From Gaiellaceae bacterium (GTDB taxonomy: Bacteria > Actinomycetota > Thermoleophilia > Gaiellales > Gaiellaceae): a stretch of DNA of 64,000 bases. The notes beneath the pieces were generated by a model. It saw only the letters and a list, made by a program, of their open reading frames with translations. It did no database searches and was not told where the DNA came from. Below, piece after piece: positions 52,891 to 60,233 of this stretch. Within the stretch, counting starts at the first letter, position 1, and each line of letters begins with the position of its first letter. The DNA lies in contig BPGK01000001.1 of the NCBI GenBank assembly GCA_026002995.1, positions 1,736,001 to 1,800,000 on the forward strand, written 5' to 3'. The position numbers and the translations under genes were made by a program.

Positions 52891-53625
52891 ATGGCCGCGT
52901 CCGACACGCTCGTGTTCATCCCCGCGTGGAATGAAGAGCAGAACCTCCCGGCCGTCCTCGGGGAGCTCCACGCGGAGCTTCCGGACGTGGACGTGCTCGT
53001 CGTCGACGACGGCTCGACCGACCGCACGGCCGCGGTCGCGCGCGAGCTCGGCGCCGACGTGCTCTCCTTCCCCGAGAACCGGGGCCTGCGGGCGGGCATC
53101 GCGGCCGGGTATGCGCAGGCGCACGAGCGCGGGTACGCGTTCTGCGGCCGCGTCGACGCAGACGGCCAGCACCCGCCCCGTGAGCTCGCGAAGCTCCTCG
53201 CCATCGTGCGCTCGGGAGAGGTGGACGTCGCCGTCGGCTCGCGGTTCGCCACCGGCGAAGGCTGCGAGGCATTCCGCTACGAGCCGAGCCCGAGCAGACG
53301 CCTCGGGACAGCGCTGCTTCGGCGCGGAATGCGCGCCGCGCTTGGACACCCGTTCCACGACGCGACGAGCGGCATGTACGCGGCGAGCGCCGCAGCGCTG
53401 CCGATCCTCGCCGAGCCGTACGAGAGCGGCGCGCCCGAGGTCGAGTCCCTGCTCCGTCTCCGCGAAGCGGGTCTCCGCGTGCGCGAAGTCCCCGTCCACA
53501 TGCGCGAGCGCGCAAGCGGCGAGTCGAAGCTGCGCGGGCGGCGCGCCGTCGAGCTCGTCGTCACCGTCGTCGGGACGCTCCTCCTGTACGGCGTGTGGCG
53601 TCGGTATCGGGGAGGCCGCTCGTGA
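52891..53625 (+). CDS. Family 2 glycosyltransferase
   Basis: A 244-residue protein from ATG 52891. The GT2 fold is clear: TLVFIPAWNEEQNLPAVLGELH, VLVVDDGSTDRTAAVARELG, then FCGRVDADGQHPPRELAKLL with the DxD-type metal site. VAVGSRFATGEG and a C-terminal hydrophobic segment (VELVVTVVGTLLLYGVWRRY) follow. This is the polyprenol-phosphate sugar synthase (DPM1-like) subgroup. It would charge a lipid carrier for the membrane glycosyltransferases of the envelope. Its stop overlaps the start of a broken YdcF-like gene. Confidence 0.92.
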   Translation: MAASDTLVFIPAWNEEQNLPAVLGELHAELPDVDVLVVDDGSTDRTAAVARELGADVLSFPENRGLRAGIAAGYAQAHERGYAFCGRVDADGQHPPRELAKLLAIVRSGEVDVAVGSRFATGEGCEAFRYEPSPSRRLGTALLRRGMRAALGHPFHDATSGMYAASAAALPILAEPYESGAPEVESLLRLREAGLRVREVPVHMRERASGESKLRGRRAVELVVTVVGTLLLYGVWRRYRGGRS

Positions 53626-54039
53626 GGCGCCTCGTCGCGGTGCTCGGCTACTCCAATGGCAGCGGAAGCCTGCACCCGATCTGCGCGACGCGACTCGAGC
53701 TTGCCGCCGAGGTAGCCTGACCCGACGACGTCGTCCTCCTCTCGGGCTGGGCCCGGCGACCCTGGCGCCCAGCTCATGGCACGCGCCTGGAGAGGAGTCG
53801 CGAGCGAGGTGCTCCTCGACGGCAACGCACGCTCCACGCTCGGCAACGTCGTCCGAGCCGTCGGAGTCGCTCTGGAACTGGGAGTGCGCGAGATCGTGCT
53901 CGTCACCTCCGGTTGGCACGCGCGCCGGGCGGCCGCTCTCGTGCCCGCTGCCGCCCGCGGAACCGGGGTGCGCGTCGAGGTCGAACCGACCGGGGAGCGG
54001 GGATCGCTCCGAGCGCGGGTGCGCGAGCTCGTCTGTTGA
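53622..54039 (+). pseudogene. YdcF/DUF218-like pseudogene
   Basis: The frame starts at GTG 53622 (GTGA overlap with the glycosyltransferase stop) and reads VRRLVAVLGYSNGSGSLHPICATRLELAAEVA, then TGA at 53718-53720, then continues in the same frame with PDDVVLLSGWARR. It is then shifted near 53750-53775, and the last part is read in another frame as MARAWRGVASEVLLDGNARSTLGNVVRAV and IVLVTSGWHARRAAALVPAA. Joined, these make a complete DUF218/YdcF protein of about 138 residues. One nonsense change and one frameshift interrupt it. A sequencing error could explain the frameshift but less easily both. Confidence 0.8.
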
Positions 54040-54093
54040 AGCCTCGTTCCGGCACAGGCCGCGCTCGCGACGCGCCGCCGGTAGGCTGCGACC

Positions 54094-54645
54094 GTGCACC
54101 GCGCGCTCCTCGCCGTTTTGCTCTCCGGCGCGCTCGCCGTCCTCGCGGCCGGGTGCGGCGGAGGCGACGAGCGCGAAGCCTCCTCGGCCGTCGACTGGGC
54201 AGACGGCGTCTGCGCAGCCACTGCGGAGTGGACGGACGCGCTGAAAGCGATCGGCGAGCGGTTCACCGACCTCTCGAACCTCAGTCGGAACAGCCTCGAG
54301 GAAGCGACGAGCGACGCACGCCAGGCGACCGAGGACTTCATCGCCACGCTCCGGGAGCTCGGCGCGCCCGAGACCGACTCCGGCCAGGAAGCCAAACGGG
54401 CTCTCGACAGCCTGGCGAGCGAGCTCGAGACCGGCGTGGCCGAGATTCAAGAGACGGTCGAGGGTATCGAGGGCATCACGGGCATCCCCTCGGCGATCGC
54501 CTCCATCGGCGGCACGCTGACAACCCTCTCGCAGGAGGCCTCCTCCACGCTCCAAACGCTCACGAGCGGCGATCTGGGAGACGAGCTCGAGACCGCGTTC
54601 ACGCAGGCGCCCGCCTGCGACGAGCTCACGGCGGCGTCGAGCTGA
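54094..54645 (+). CDS. Lipoprotein of unknown function
   Basis: A 183-residue protein from GTG 54094 with a signal peptide and lipobox LAAGC, so Cys becomes lipidated and the protein is anchored outside the membrane. The mature part is helical and acidic (AVDWADGVCAATAEWTDALKAIGERF, then DSLASELETGVAEIQETVEGIEGI) with two Cys at the ends that could pair. It resembles uncharacterised actinobacterial lipoproteins with WAxxVC starts. It lies alone between two pseudogenes. Confidence 0.8.
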   Translation: MHRALLAVLLSGALAVLAAGCGGGDEREASSAVDWADGVCAATAEWTDALKAIGERFTDLSNLSRNSLEEATSDARQATEDFIATLRELGAPETDSGQEAKRALDSLASELETGVAEIQETVEGIEGITGIPSAIASIGGTLTTLSQEASSTLQTLTSGDLGDELETAFTQAPACDELTAASS

Positions 54646-54649
54646 GCCT

Positions 54650-55025
54650 CGTCGAGCCGCGCGAGCCCCTCCTCTGCCCTGCCCAGCAGCGCGACCTCCG
54701 CGAGCCCGAACTGCGCCAGAGCCCGCAGCTCGAGGTCGGCGTCGCTCACGTACTACCGGGAGAGCCAGAGCGCGACCCGAGCCGCGCGGGCGCGGTCGCC
54801 CTCGCGCCGGAAGGCCGCGTACGCGCGCTCCCGCGCCACCACGGCCTCGCGCTCCTCCCGCAGCCACCAGAGCGCCCGCCCGAGTCCGTCGAGCGCTTCG
54901 GCCGAATCGGCCCTCGCGAGCTCCTGCTCGAAGGCGGCGCGCGCTGCCTCCCACTCACCCGCAGCGAGGGCCTCGTGGCCTCGAGCGAGGCTGCCGTCGG
55001 AGACCGCGACCGGCTCCCTGGTCAC
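54650..55025 (-). pseudogene. Remnant of a LuxR/TPR-type transcriptional regulator
   Basis: The gene begins at GTG 55025, overlapping the stop of the receiver-thioredoxin-reductase gene as GTGA. It reads 90 residues of a TPR region (LARGHEALAAGEWEAARAAFEQELARADSAEALDGLGRAL, ending RARAARVALWLSR) and then stops. A second fragment, SDADLELRALAQFGLAEVALLGRAEEGLARLDEAQ (54650-54749, same strand), corresponds to a later part of the same protein type. An internal stretch is missing and no LuxR helix-turn-helix follows. The gene has lost both its middle and its C-terminal DNA-binding domain. Family assignment is from memory of the TPR pattern. Confidence 0.65.
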
Positions 55026-56683
55026 GTTCCAACCGAGCTCGCGGCCTGCGATGCCAGGTAGGCGTGCACCTGCTGGATCACGACCGAGCCCTCGCCGACG
55101 GCGGAGGCCACGCGTTTTACCGAGCCCGCCCGCACGTCGCCGATGGCGAACACTCCGGGCAGCGACGTCTCGTACCCCCGCTCGCCGCCGCCGGTGACCA
55201 CGAACCCGCGCTCGTCGCGAACGACCTCCGGCGGGAGCCACCCGGTGCGCGGCTGCGCGCCGATGAGCAGGAAGAGGGCATCCGCGGGAACAGTCCTCTC
55301 GGTCCCGGCCCCGTCCCGGAGCGTGAGCCGCTCGAGCTCTGAACCTCCCTCGACGCCCACGACCTGCGTCTGCAGGAGCACGTCGATGCTCTCGGCGGCC
55401 GCGATCTCGTCCTGCAGGTACTGCGACATCGTCGCCGCGAGGCTCGAGCCTCGGACGACCAGCGTCACCCTGGAGGCGTAGCGGCTCAGGAGCACGGCGG
55501 CCTGTCCCGCGGAGTTGGCGCCGCCGACGACGAAGACCTCGCCCCCGCTGCAGAGCTGCGCGTCCGAGCGCGACGCGCCGTAGAAGACGCCCGCGCCTTC
55601 GAGCCGCTGCAGGTCGGGGATGTCGAGTCGGCGGTACTCGACGCCCATGGCGAGGACCACGCTCCGCGTCTCCACCTCGAGGCCGCCTGAGAGCGAGACG
55701 ACGTGCCCGCGCCCCGAAGAGCGCAGCCCCTCAGCCTCCCGCAGGAGCAGGAACTCGGCGCCGAAGATCCAGGCCTGCTGGTAGGCGCGCTGCGCCAGCT
55801 CCGCGCCCGTGACCCCGCGCGGGAAACCGAGGTAGTTCCGGATCCGCGCGCTCGAGGTCGACTGCCCGCCGATCGAGCGCTGCTCGACGACGAGCGCGCG
55901 CAGCCCCTCGGACGAGGCGTAGACGGCGGCGGCGAGCCCCGCCGGTCCGGCGCCGACCACGACCACGTCGAACTCGCCCTGCTCCTGCAGCTCGGTCGGG
56001 AGCCGGTAGCCCTCGCGGGCCAGGATCTCGTCCGAGGGGTTCTCGAGCACCGTGTCGTCGGGAAGGAGCACCACCGGGACGCGCGAGCCCTCCCGCCCGC
56101 ACCACTCGAGCAGGCGCTTGCCCTCCTGCGAGTCGCACGAGTGGAAAGCGTGCGGGACGCCGTTCCGGGCCAGCAGGTTCCGGATCTCGTAGCCGCGGGT
56201 CGAGCGAGGATCCGCGACGACGGTCAGCTCCCGCCGCCCGCTCGCGCTCGCCCGGCGCCACTCGAACAGGAGCTCGGAGACCGTGCGCTGGAAGAGCTCG
56301 TCCGGCTCCGCCCACGGCTTCAGGACGTAGGTGTCGATGTGCCCGCGGGTCATCGCGTCCCGGATGCAGTCGGCGGTCTCGGGGTCGGTCCAGCCTCCCC
56401 ACTCGATGAGCAGGCCGCGCTTCGCGTGCGGGTGCAGCCGGTGGACGCGTGCGAGCAGGTCCTCGCCCCTGAGCATCCCCGAGCCCCGGGCGGCGAGCAC
56501 GAGCGCGACCTGCGCGCCGTCGCGCTGCCCTTCGAGCTGCGTGAGCGCGTCCTCGGGGGAGGACCCGCAGACGACCCGGTAGTCCCGCGCGTATCGCTCG
56601 AGCGCGCCCGTGATCCGCCGCAGCGCCGGCGGGTCGTCGTCCACGGCGAAGACGAGCGGTCTCTCGTCGGGCGCGTCCGTCAC
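55022..56683 (-). CDS. Receiver domain fused to a thioredoxin-reductase-like flavoprotein
   Basis: GTG 56683 overlaps the cyclase stop (GTGA); the protein has 553 residues. Residues 8-140 form a response-regulator receiver (PLVFAVDDDPPALRRI, then YVLKPWAEPDELF with the conserved Lys-Pro), although the usual phosphoacceptor position reads VLAARGSG. A thioredoxin-like segment follows (LTVVADPRSTRGYEIRNLLARNGVP), then a two-dinucleotide-fold reductase (FDVVVVGAGPAGLAAAVYASSEGL, EVFVVGGANSAGQAAVLLS, GVFAIGDVRAGSVKRVASAVGEG). The CxxC redox pair of real thioredoxin reductases is not visible. It may act as a redox-sensing regulator together with the cyclase. Confidence 0.9.
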   Translation of the reverse strand: MTDAPDERPLVFAVDDDPPALRRITGALERYARDYRVVCGSSPEDALTQLEGQRDGAQVALVLAARGSGMLRGEDLLARVHRLHPHAKRGLLIEWGGWTDPETADCIRDAMTRGHIDTYVLKPWAEPDELFQRTVSELLFEWRRASASGRRELTVVADPRSTRGYEIRNLLARNGVPHAFHSCDSQEGKRLLEWCGREGSRVPVVLLPDDTVLENPSDEILAREGYRLPTELQEQGEFDVVVVGAGPAGLAAAVYASSEGLRALVVEQRSIGGQSTSSARIRNYLGFPRGVTGAELAQRAYQQAWIFGAEFLLLREAEGLRSSGRGHVVSLSGGLEVETRSVVLAMGVEYRRLDIPDLQRLEGAGVFYGASRSDAQLCSGGEVFVVGGANSAGQAAVLLSRYASRVTLVVRGSSLAATMSQYLQDEIAAAESIDVLLQTQVVGVEGGSELERLTLRDGAGTERTVPADALFLLIGAQPRTGWLPPEVVRDERGFVVTGGGERGYETSLPGVFAIGDVRAGSVKRVASAVGEGSVVIQQVHAYLASQAASSVGT

Positions 56684-57555
56684 CGCGCGGCGGCCTCCTC
56701 CTCCGAGACGTACGCCGCCAGGCGGCGCTCGCCCTCGAGCCCCTTGAGCACGTGCGCGCCCCGGTCCTCGAACTCGAGCCCGGAGGCGAGCGCGAGCGCC
56801 CGGGTCAGCTCCGAGACGAGGATCTCGCCCGGGCCGGCGGCGGCCATGATCCGCTGCGCCTCGTGCACCGCGACTCCGCGCAGGTCCTCCCCGACGATCT
56901 CCACCTCGCCCACGTGCACGCCGGCGCGGACCGCGAGACCGTCCCTGCTCGCGATCCTCCCGATCGCGGCCGCGCAGCGCAGCGCCTGGCCCGGGCCGTC
57001 GAAGGTGGCGAGCAGCCCGTCGCCTGTGGTCTTGACCTCGCGCCCTCCATACCGCTCCAGCTCGGCCCGGACGCCCTGGAAGTGCCGCGCCAGGAGCTCC
57101 CGCCAGCGCAGGTCGCCGAGCCTGGCCGCGGTCGCGGTCGAGTCGACGAGGTCGGTGAAGAGGAGCGTCGCGAGGACGCGGCTCGCGCTCCCGAGCAGGA
57201 AGCTGGCGAAGAACGGGCGGTTCCCCGCCCAGGTGAGCTGCGCGCACGGCTCGTCGCCGACCGTGTAGCCGTCGTGCCCGGGCGGGACGTCGAAGACGTC
57301 CTCGGGCCCGTAGACGACCTCCGTTCCGTCCGGGAAGCGGATCCCGAGCCGGCCCGAGAGGACGACCCCGACGTGGTGGACCCGGCACCACTCGCCGCCG
57401 ACCTGCGGGCGCACGTGCTCGGACCAGCGCCAGCCCGGCTCCACGACCTCGATCGCGAGCGTGAGCTCGCCGAGCTCGACGAGCCGGGCCCTCAGCAGGG
57501 GCAGCTCGACGACCTGGTCCGGCGCCCGGAAGCTCTTGCGCGCGCGCTCCGCCAT
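56680..57555 (-). CDS. Cupin - class III adenylate/guanylate cyclase
   Basis: A 291-residue protein. The N-terminal half is a small cupin (GEWCRVHHVGVVLSGRLGIRFPDGTEVVYGPEDVFDVPPGHDGY) and the second half a class III cyclase domain (LLFTDLVDSTATAARLGD, then YGGREVKTTGDGLLATFDGP, HVGEVEIVGEDLRGVAVHEAQRIMAAA). The two metal Asp (FTDLVDS and TTGDG) are present, so it should make cAMP or cGMP. The cupin may bind a ligand that sets its activity. It is coupled by a GTGA overlap to the receiver-reductase gene. Confidence 0.92.
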   Translation of the reverse strand: MAERARKSFRAPDQVVELPLLRARLVELGELTLAIEVVEPGWRWSEHVRPQVGGEWCRVHHVGVVLSGRLGIRFPDGTEVVYGPEDVFDVPPGHDGYTVGDEPCAQLTWAGNRPFFASFLLGSASRVLATLLFTDLVDSTATAARLGDLRWRELLARHFQGVRAELERYGGREVKTTGDGLLATFDGPGQALRCAAAIGRIASRDGLAVRAGVHVGEVEIVGEDLRGVAVHEAQRIMAAAGPGEILVSELTRALALASGLEFEDRGAHVLKGLEGERRLAAYVSEEEAAAR

Positions 57556-57559
57556 CGGC

Positions 57560-57802
57560 TTAGCGAGCGCTCACCGTCTCGCCCACGTCCGCGAGCGCCC
57601 GGAGCGCCTGCGCGAGCGCGAGCGGCAGGGAACCGAGAGTGAGCGTCGCGGCGGCGCCAAGGAGCAGGATCCTGATCGTGGCCTCCGAGCCCTCGACCTC
57701 GACCGCCCAGACGATCGTCCCCGCGGCCGCCAGCGCAGCCGCGAGGGTGCCCGCGAGCGTGAGCACCGCGGCCGTCGTCCGAAGCCTCCCGTACTGCGCC
57801 AT
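57560..57802 (-). CDS. Small two-helix membrane protein
   Basis: An 80-residue protein from ATG 57802, with GGAGGCCGGAG just before it. Two membrane helices are visible (AAVLTLAGTLAAALAAAGTIVWAV and ILLLGAAATLTLGSLPLALAQAL). It is separate from the ligase frame that appears to run into it after the frameshift near 58015. It ends 4 bp before the cyclase start, suggesting a common message. No family is recognised. Confidence 0.7.
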   Translation of the reverse strand: MAQYGRLRTTAAVLTLAGTLAAALAAAGTIVWAVEVEGSEATIRILLLGAAATLTLGSLPLALAQALRALADVGETVSAR

Positions 57803-57839
57803 CTCCGGCCTCCCTCTGGTCGTTCGCGTCCCGGCGAGA

Positions 57840-59371
57840 TTACTCCCCCCGCGCATGCAGGGCACGCACGGCGTCGATCGTGTCGGCCTCCTCGGGCCGC
57901 TTGTCGGGCCGGTAGCCCGTGACGCGGGCGAAGCGGAGCGCGACCCCGCCGGGGTAGCGCGAGCTCGCCTGCACGCCGTCGAAGGCCACCTCGACCACCA
58001 GCTCCGGCGCACGTACACCGTGTGCGGGTCGCTGTGGGTCTCCAGGGCGAGCAGGCGCTCGGTCTGCCAGGCGAGCATGGTGTCGGTCAGGCCCTTGAAG
58101 GTCTTGCCGAGCATGACGAAGCCGCCGCTCGCCGGGTCGCGCGCTCCCAGGTGGAGGTTGGAGAGCTTCCCTCGACGGCGCCCGTGCCCCCACTCCGCGG
58201 CGAGCACGACGAGGTCGAGGGTGTGTGCGACCTTCACCTTGAGCCAGCTCGACCCGCGGCGACCGGCCTCGTAGGGCGCGTCGAGGGCCTTCACCATCAC
58301 CCCTTCGTGGCCTCGCTCCAGCGCGCCGGCGAGGAAGCCGCGCGCCTCCTCGAGGTCATCCGTCTCGACGCGCGGCACCCGCAGCTCTCCGGGCAACCGT
58401 TCCTCGAGCGCGGCCAGACGCTCGCGCGCAGACCGGTCGAGGAAATCCTCCCCGTCCACGTGGAGCAGGTCGAAGAAGAAGACCGAAAGGGGCAGCGCCG
58501 CTCGCGCCTCCCCCACGTTCACCCGGCTGCCGAAGCGGCTCATCGTTTCCTGGAACGGCCGCGGCCGGCCAGCGCCGTCGAGCGCGATCGCCTCGCCGTC
58601 GAGGATCGCGGCCTCGAGCGGAAGGGCGCGCGCGGCCTCCACGAGCTCGGGCACGCGCTCGGTGATGTCGGCGAGGTTACGGGTGAACGCGCGTACCTCC
58701 CGCCCCAGCCGGTGTACCTGAACCCGCGCCCCGTCGAGCTTCCACTCGAGCCCGGCCGGCGAGATGCGCGCGAACGCCTCGCCGAGATCGGCCGCGCTCT
58801 GCGCGAGCATGGGCTCGAGCGGGCGGAGCACGGTGAGGCGGAAGCGGGCGAGCCCGGCCTCCCCGTCCGCGAGCGCGGCCTCCGCCACCGACCCGAGATC
58901 GCCCGCGAGCATGAGCGCGCGCCGCACGGCCGCGGCCGGGACGCGCGCCGCCTCCGCCGCCGCCTCCACCATCACCCCCTAGAGCGCGCCCTGGCGGAGC
59001 TCGCTGGCGAGGAGCGCGACCAGGAAGCGCTGCTCGGGCTCGGTGGCGCGGGCGAGCAGGCTCCCGAGCGTCTCCCGGCGGGCGGCCTGCGAGCCCGGGC
59101 CGGCGAGGGCGGCCACCTCCGCGAGCGCGGCCTCGACCTCTGCGAGCTCGAGCGACGGCGGCGGCGGAGCGGGCGGCGGCAGCTCGCGCAGCGACGCCCA
59201 CCCGACGCCGATCCGCCCCTGCGGGAGCGTGCCCGCGAGGTACGCGGTCGCGATCGCTGCCTCCCCCGGGCGAGCACGCCGGAGACACTCCCCGAGCGCC
59301 GCCACCTTCCCGCGCCGGGAGGAGGTCGCCGCGACGCGGGCCGAGGTGTCGGCGAGGTCCGCGAGCAGCAC
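57840..59371 (-). pseudogene. ATP-dependent DNA ligase, disrupted by a stop and a frameshift
   Basis: The frame begins near 59371 (LADLADTSARVAATSSRRGKV) and runs to ELRQGAL, then TAG at 58979-58981, then continues in frame with GVMVEAAAEAARVPAAAVRRALMLAGD. The ligase core follows: motif [34 protein letters not shown] and [10 protein letters not shown]. Near 58015 the frame shifts: HTVYVR should continue as [13 protein letters not shown], found in the next frame down to TAA at 57840. Loss of one C from a CCC run explains it, and a G-to-T change explains the stop. The intact protein would be about 510 residues (LigB/LigC-like). Confidence 0.85.
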
Positions 59372-59409
59372 GGACGAACTCTGCCCGCTTCACCCGTTCG
59401 GCGCGGCGC

Positions 59410-59826
59410 CTACTCCGGGAGCAGCGTCAGGGCCTCGCAGTGAGCCGGCCGGACGGCGGCGAAGTCGCGGCGGTCCAGGGTCGCGACCTTCGTCTCGCGG
59501 AGCCGCTCACAGGTCACGATCACCGAGGCATCGACGAAACCGAGGTCGAGCTCGGCGTACGCTCGCTCCAGCTCGGCGACCCGGACGAGGTCCTTCTCGT
59601 CGAGGTGATGGAGACGGTAGCCGCCCTCGACCACGTCCTCGACGAACACCTGCCAGACGGCAGGGCCGAGACGCTTCAGGATCCAGTAGTCGAGCTCGAC
59701 CAGCACCGGCGCGGGAACCACCAGATCTTCTCGGACGTTTCGCACCATCGCGAGACAGGCCGCGTGGTGGCGGTCGTCGGCATCGAGCAGCGCAAGGACT
59801 GGTCCCGTGTCGAGGACGAGCGGCAC
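59410..59826 (-). CDS. vapC: VapC-type PIN-domain toxin
   Basis: A 138-residue PIN domain from GTG 59826, placed directly after the antitoxin stop. The four acidic residues of the active site are present: Asp6 in LVLDTGPVLALLD, Glu in VPAPVLVELDYW, Asp in DLGFVDASVIVTCERL and Asp in KVATLDRRDF. It would cleave RNA, often tRNA or rRNA, when released from its antitoxin. The target is unknown. Confidence 0.92.
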   Translation of the reverse strand: MPLVLDTGPVLALLDADDRHHAACLAMVRNVREDLVVPAPVLVELDYWILKRLGPAVWQVFVEDVVEGGYRLHHLDEKDLVRVAELERAYAELDLGFVDASVIVTCERLRETKVATLDRRDFAAVRPAHCEALTLLPE

Positions 59827-60063
59827 TCAGGTCCCGCCGCGTTCGCGCACCGGGGCGTTTTCGTCCTCGACGGAGGCCCAAGCCGCGCCACCGCCATGTG
59901 CGAGCCCGAAGCGCGGGCGCCGGCGCGCGCGAATCTCATCAGCCTCGCGCGCGACGACCTCGCGAAGCACCTGCGCGAGCGAGACACCGCGGCGGCGCGC
60001 CTCGCCTTCGAGGACTGCGAGGTCGGCACCGTCTGCTGCGAGCGTCGTCCGTCGGGTTGGCAT
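59827..60063 (-). CDS. vapB: VapB-type antitoxin
   Basis: A 78-residue protein from ATG 60063. The N-terminus has TRRTTLAADGADLAVLEGEARRRGVSLAQVLREVVAREADEIR, a ribbon-helix-helix-like DNA-binding segment, and the C-terminus (PRFGLAHGGGAAWASVEDENAPV) is the likely toxin-binding tail. It is followed with no spacer by the PIN-domain toxin. A 12-bp perfect palindrome lies 7-18 bases ahead of its start and could be the autoregulatory operator. Confidence 0.85.
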   Translation of the reverse strand: MPTRRTTLAADGADLAVLEGEARRRGVSLAQVLREVVAREADEIRARRRPRFGLAHGGGAAWASVEDENAPVRERGGT

Positions 60064-60069
60064 GCATCA

Positions 60070-60081
60070 GATGCTAGCATC
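60070..60081. promoter_or_regulatory. Palindrome in front of vapBC, likely operator
   Basis: GATGCTAGCATC at 60070-60081 is a perfect 12-bp palindrome placed 7 bases upstream of the antitoxin start codon on the minus strand. VapB-VapC complexes usually repress their own promoter by binding such dyads. This is an assignment by position and symmetry. Confidence 0.5.
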
Positions 60082-60233
60082 ACATCGCCTGACGCGAACG
60101 GTTCCGCGCCGCTCGGCGCGCGGTCCCGAGCCGTGCTCAGACCGTGATTCATGGATAAGCGCGATCTGAGCGTTGTTTGCTGCGGCGAGGCTGGTGGGCG
60201 GTGGCGTGGCAGCGGCTGGACAGGTCGCGAGCA

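Noticed and set aside
53718-53720. TGA in the YdcF-like gene read as selenocysteine
   Set aside because: The residue expected at this place is Gly, there is no obvious downstream SECIS-like hairpin, and the gene also has a frameshift.
60064-60233. Possible small RNA or gene between vapB and the insertion element
   Set aside because: Beyond the palindrome at 60070-60081 no reading frame or stable structure could be supported.
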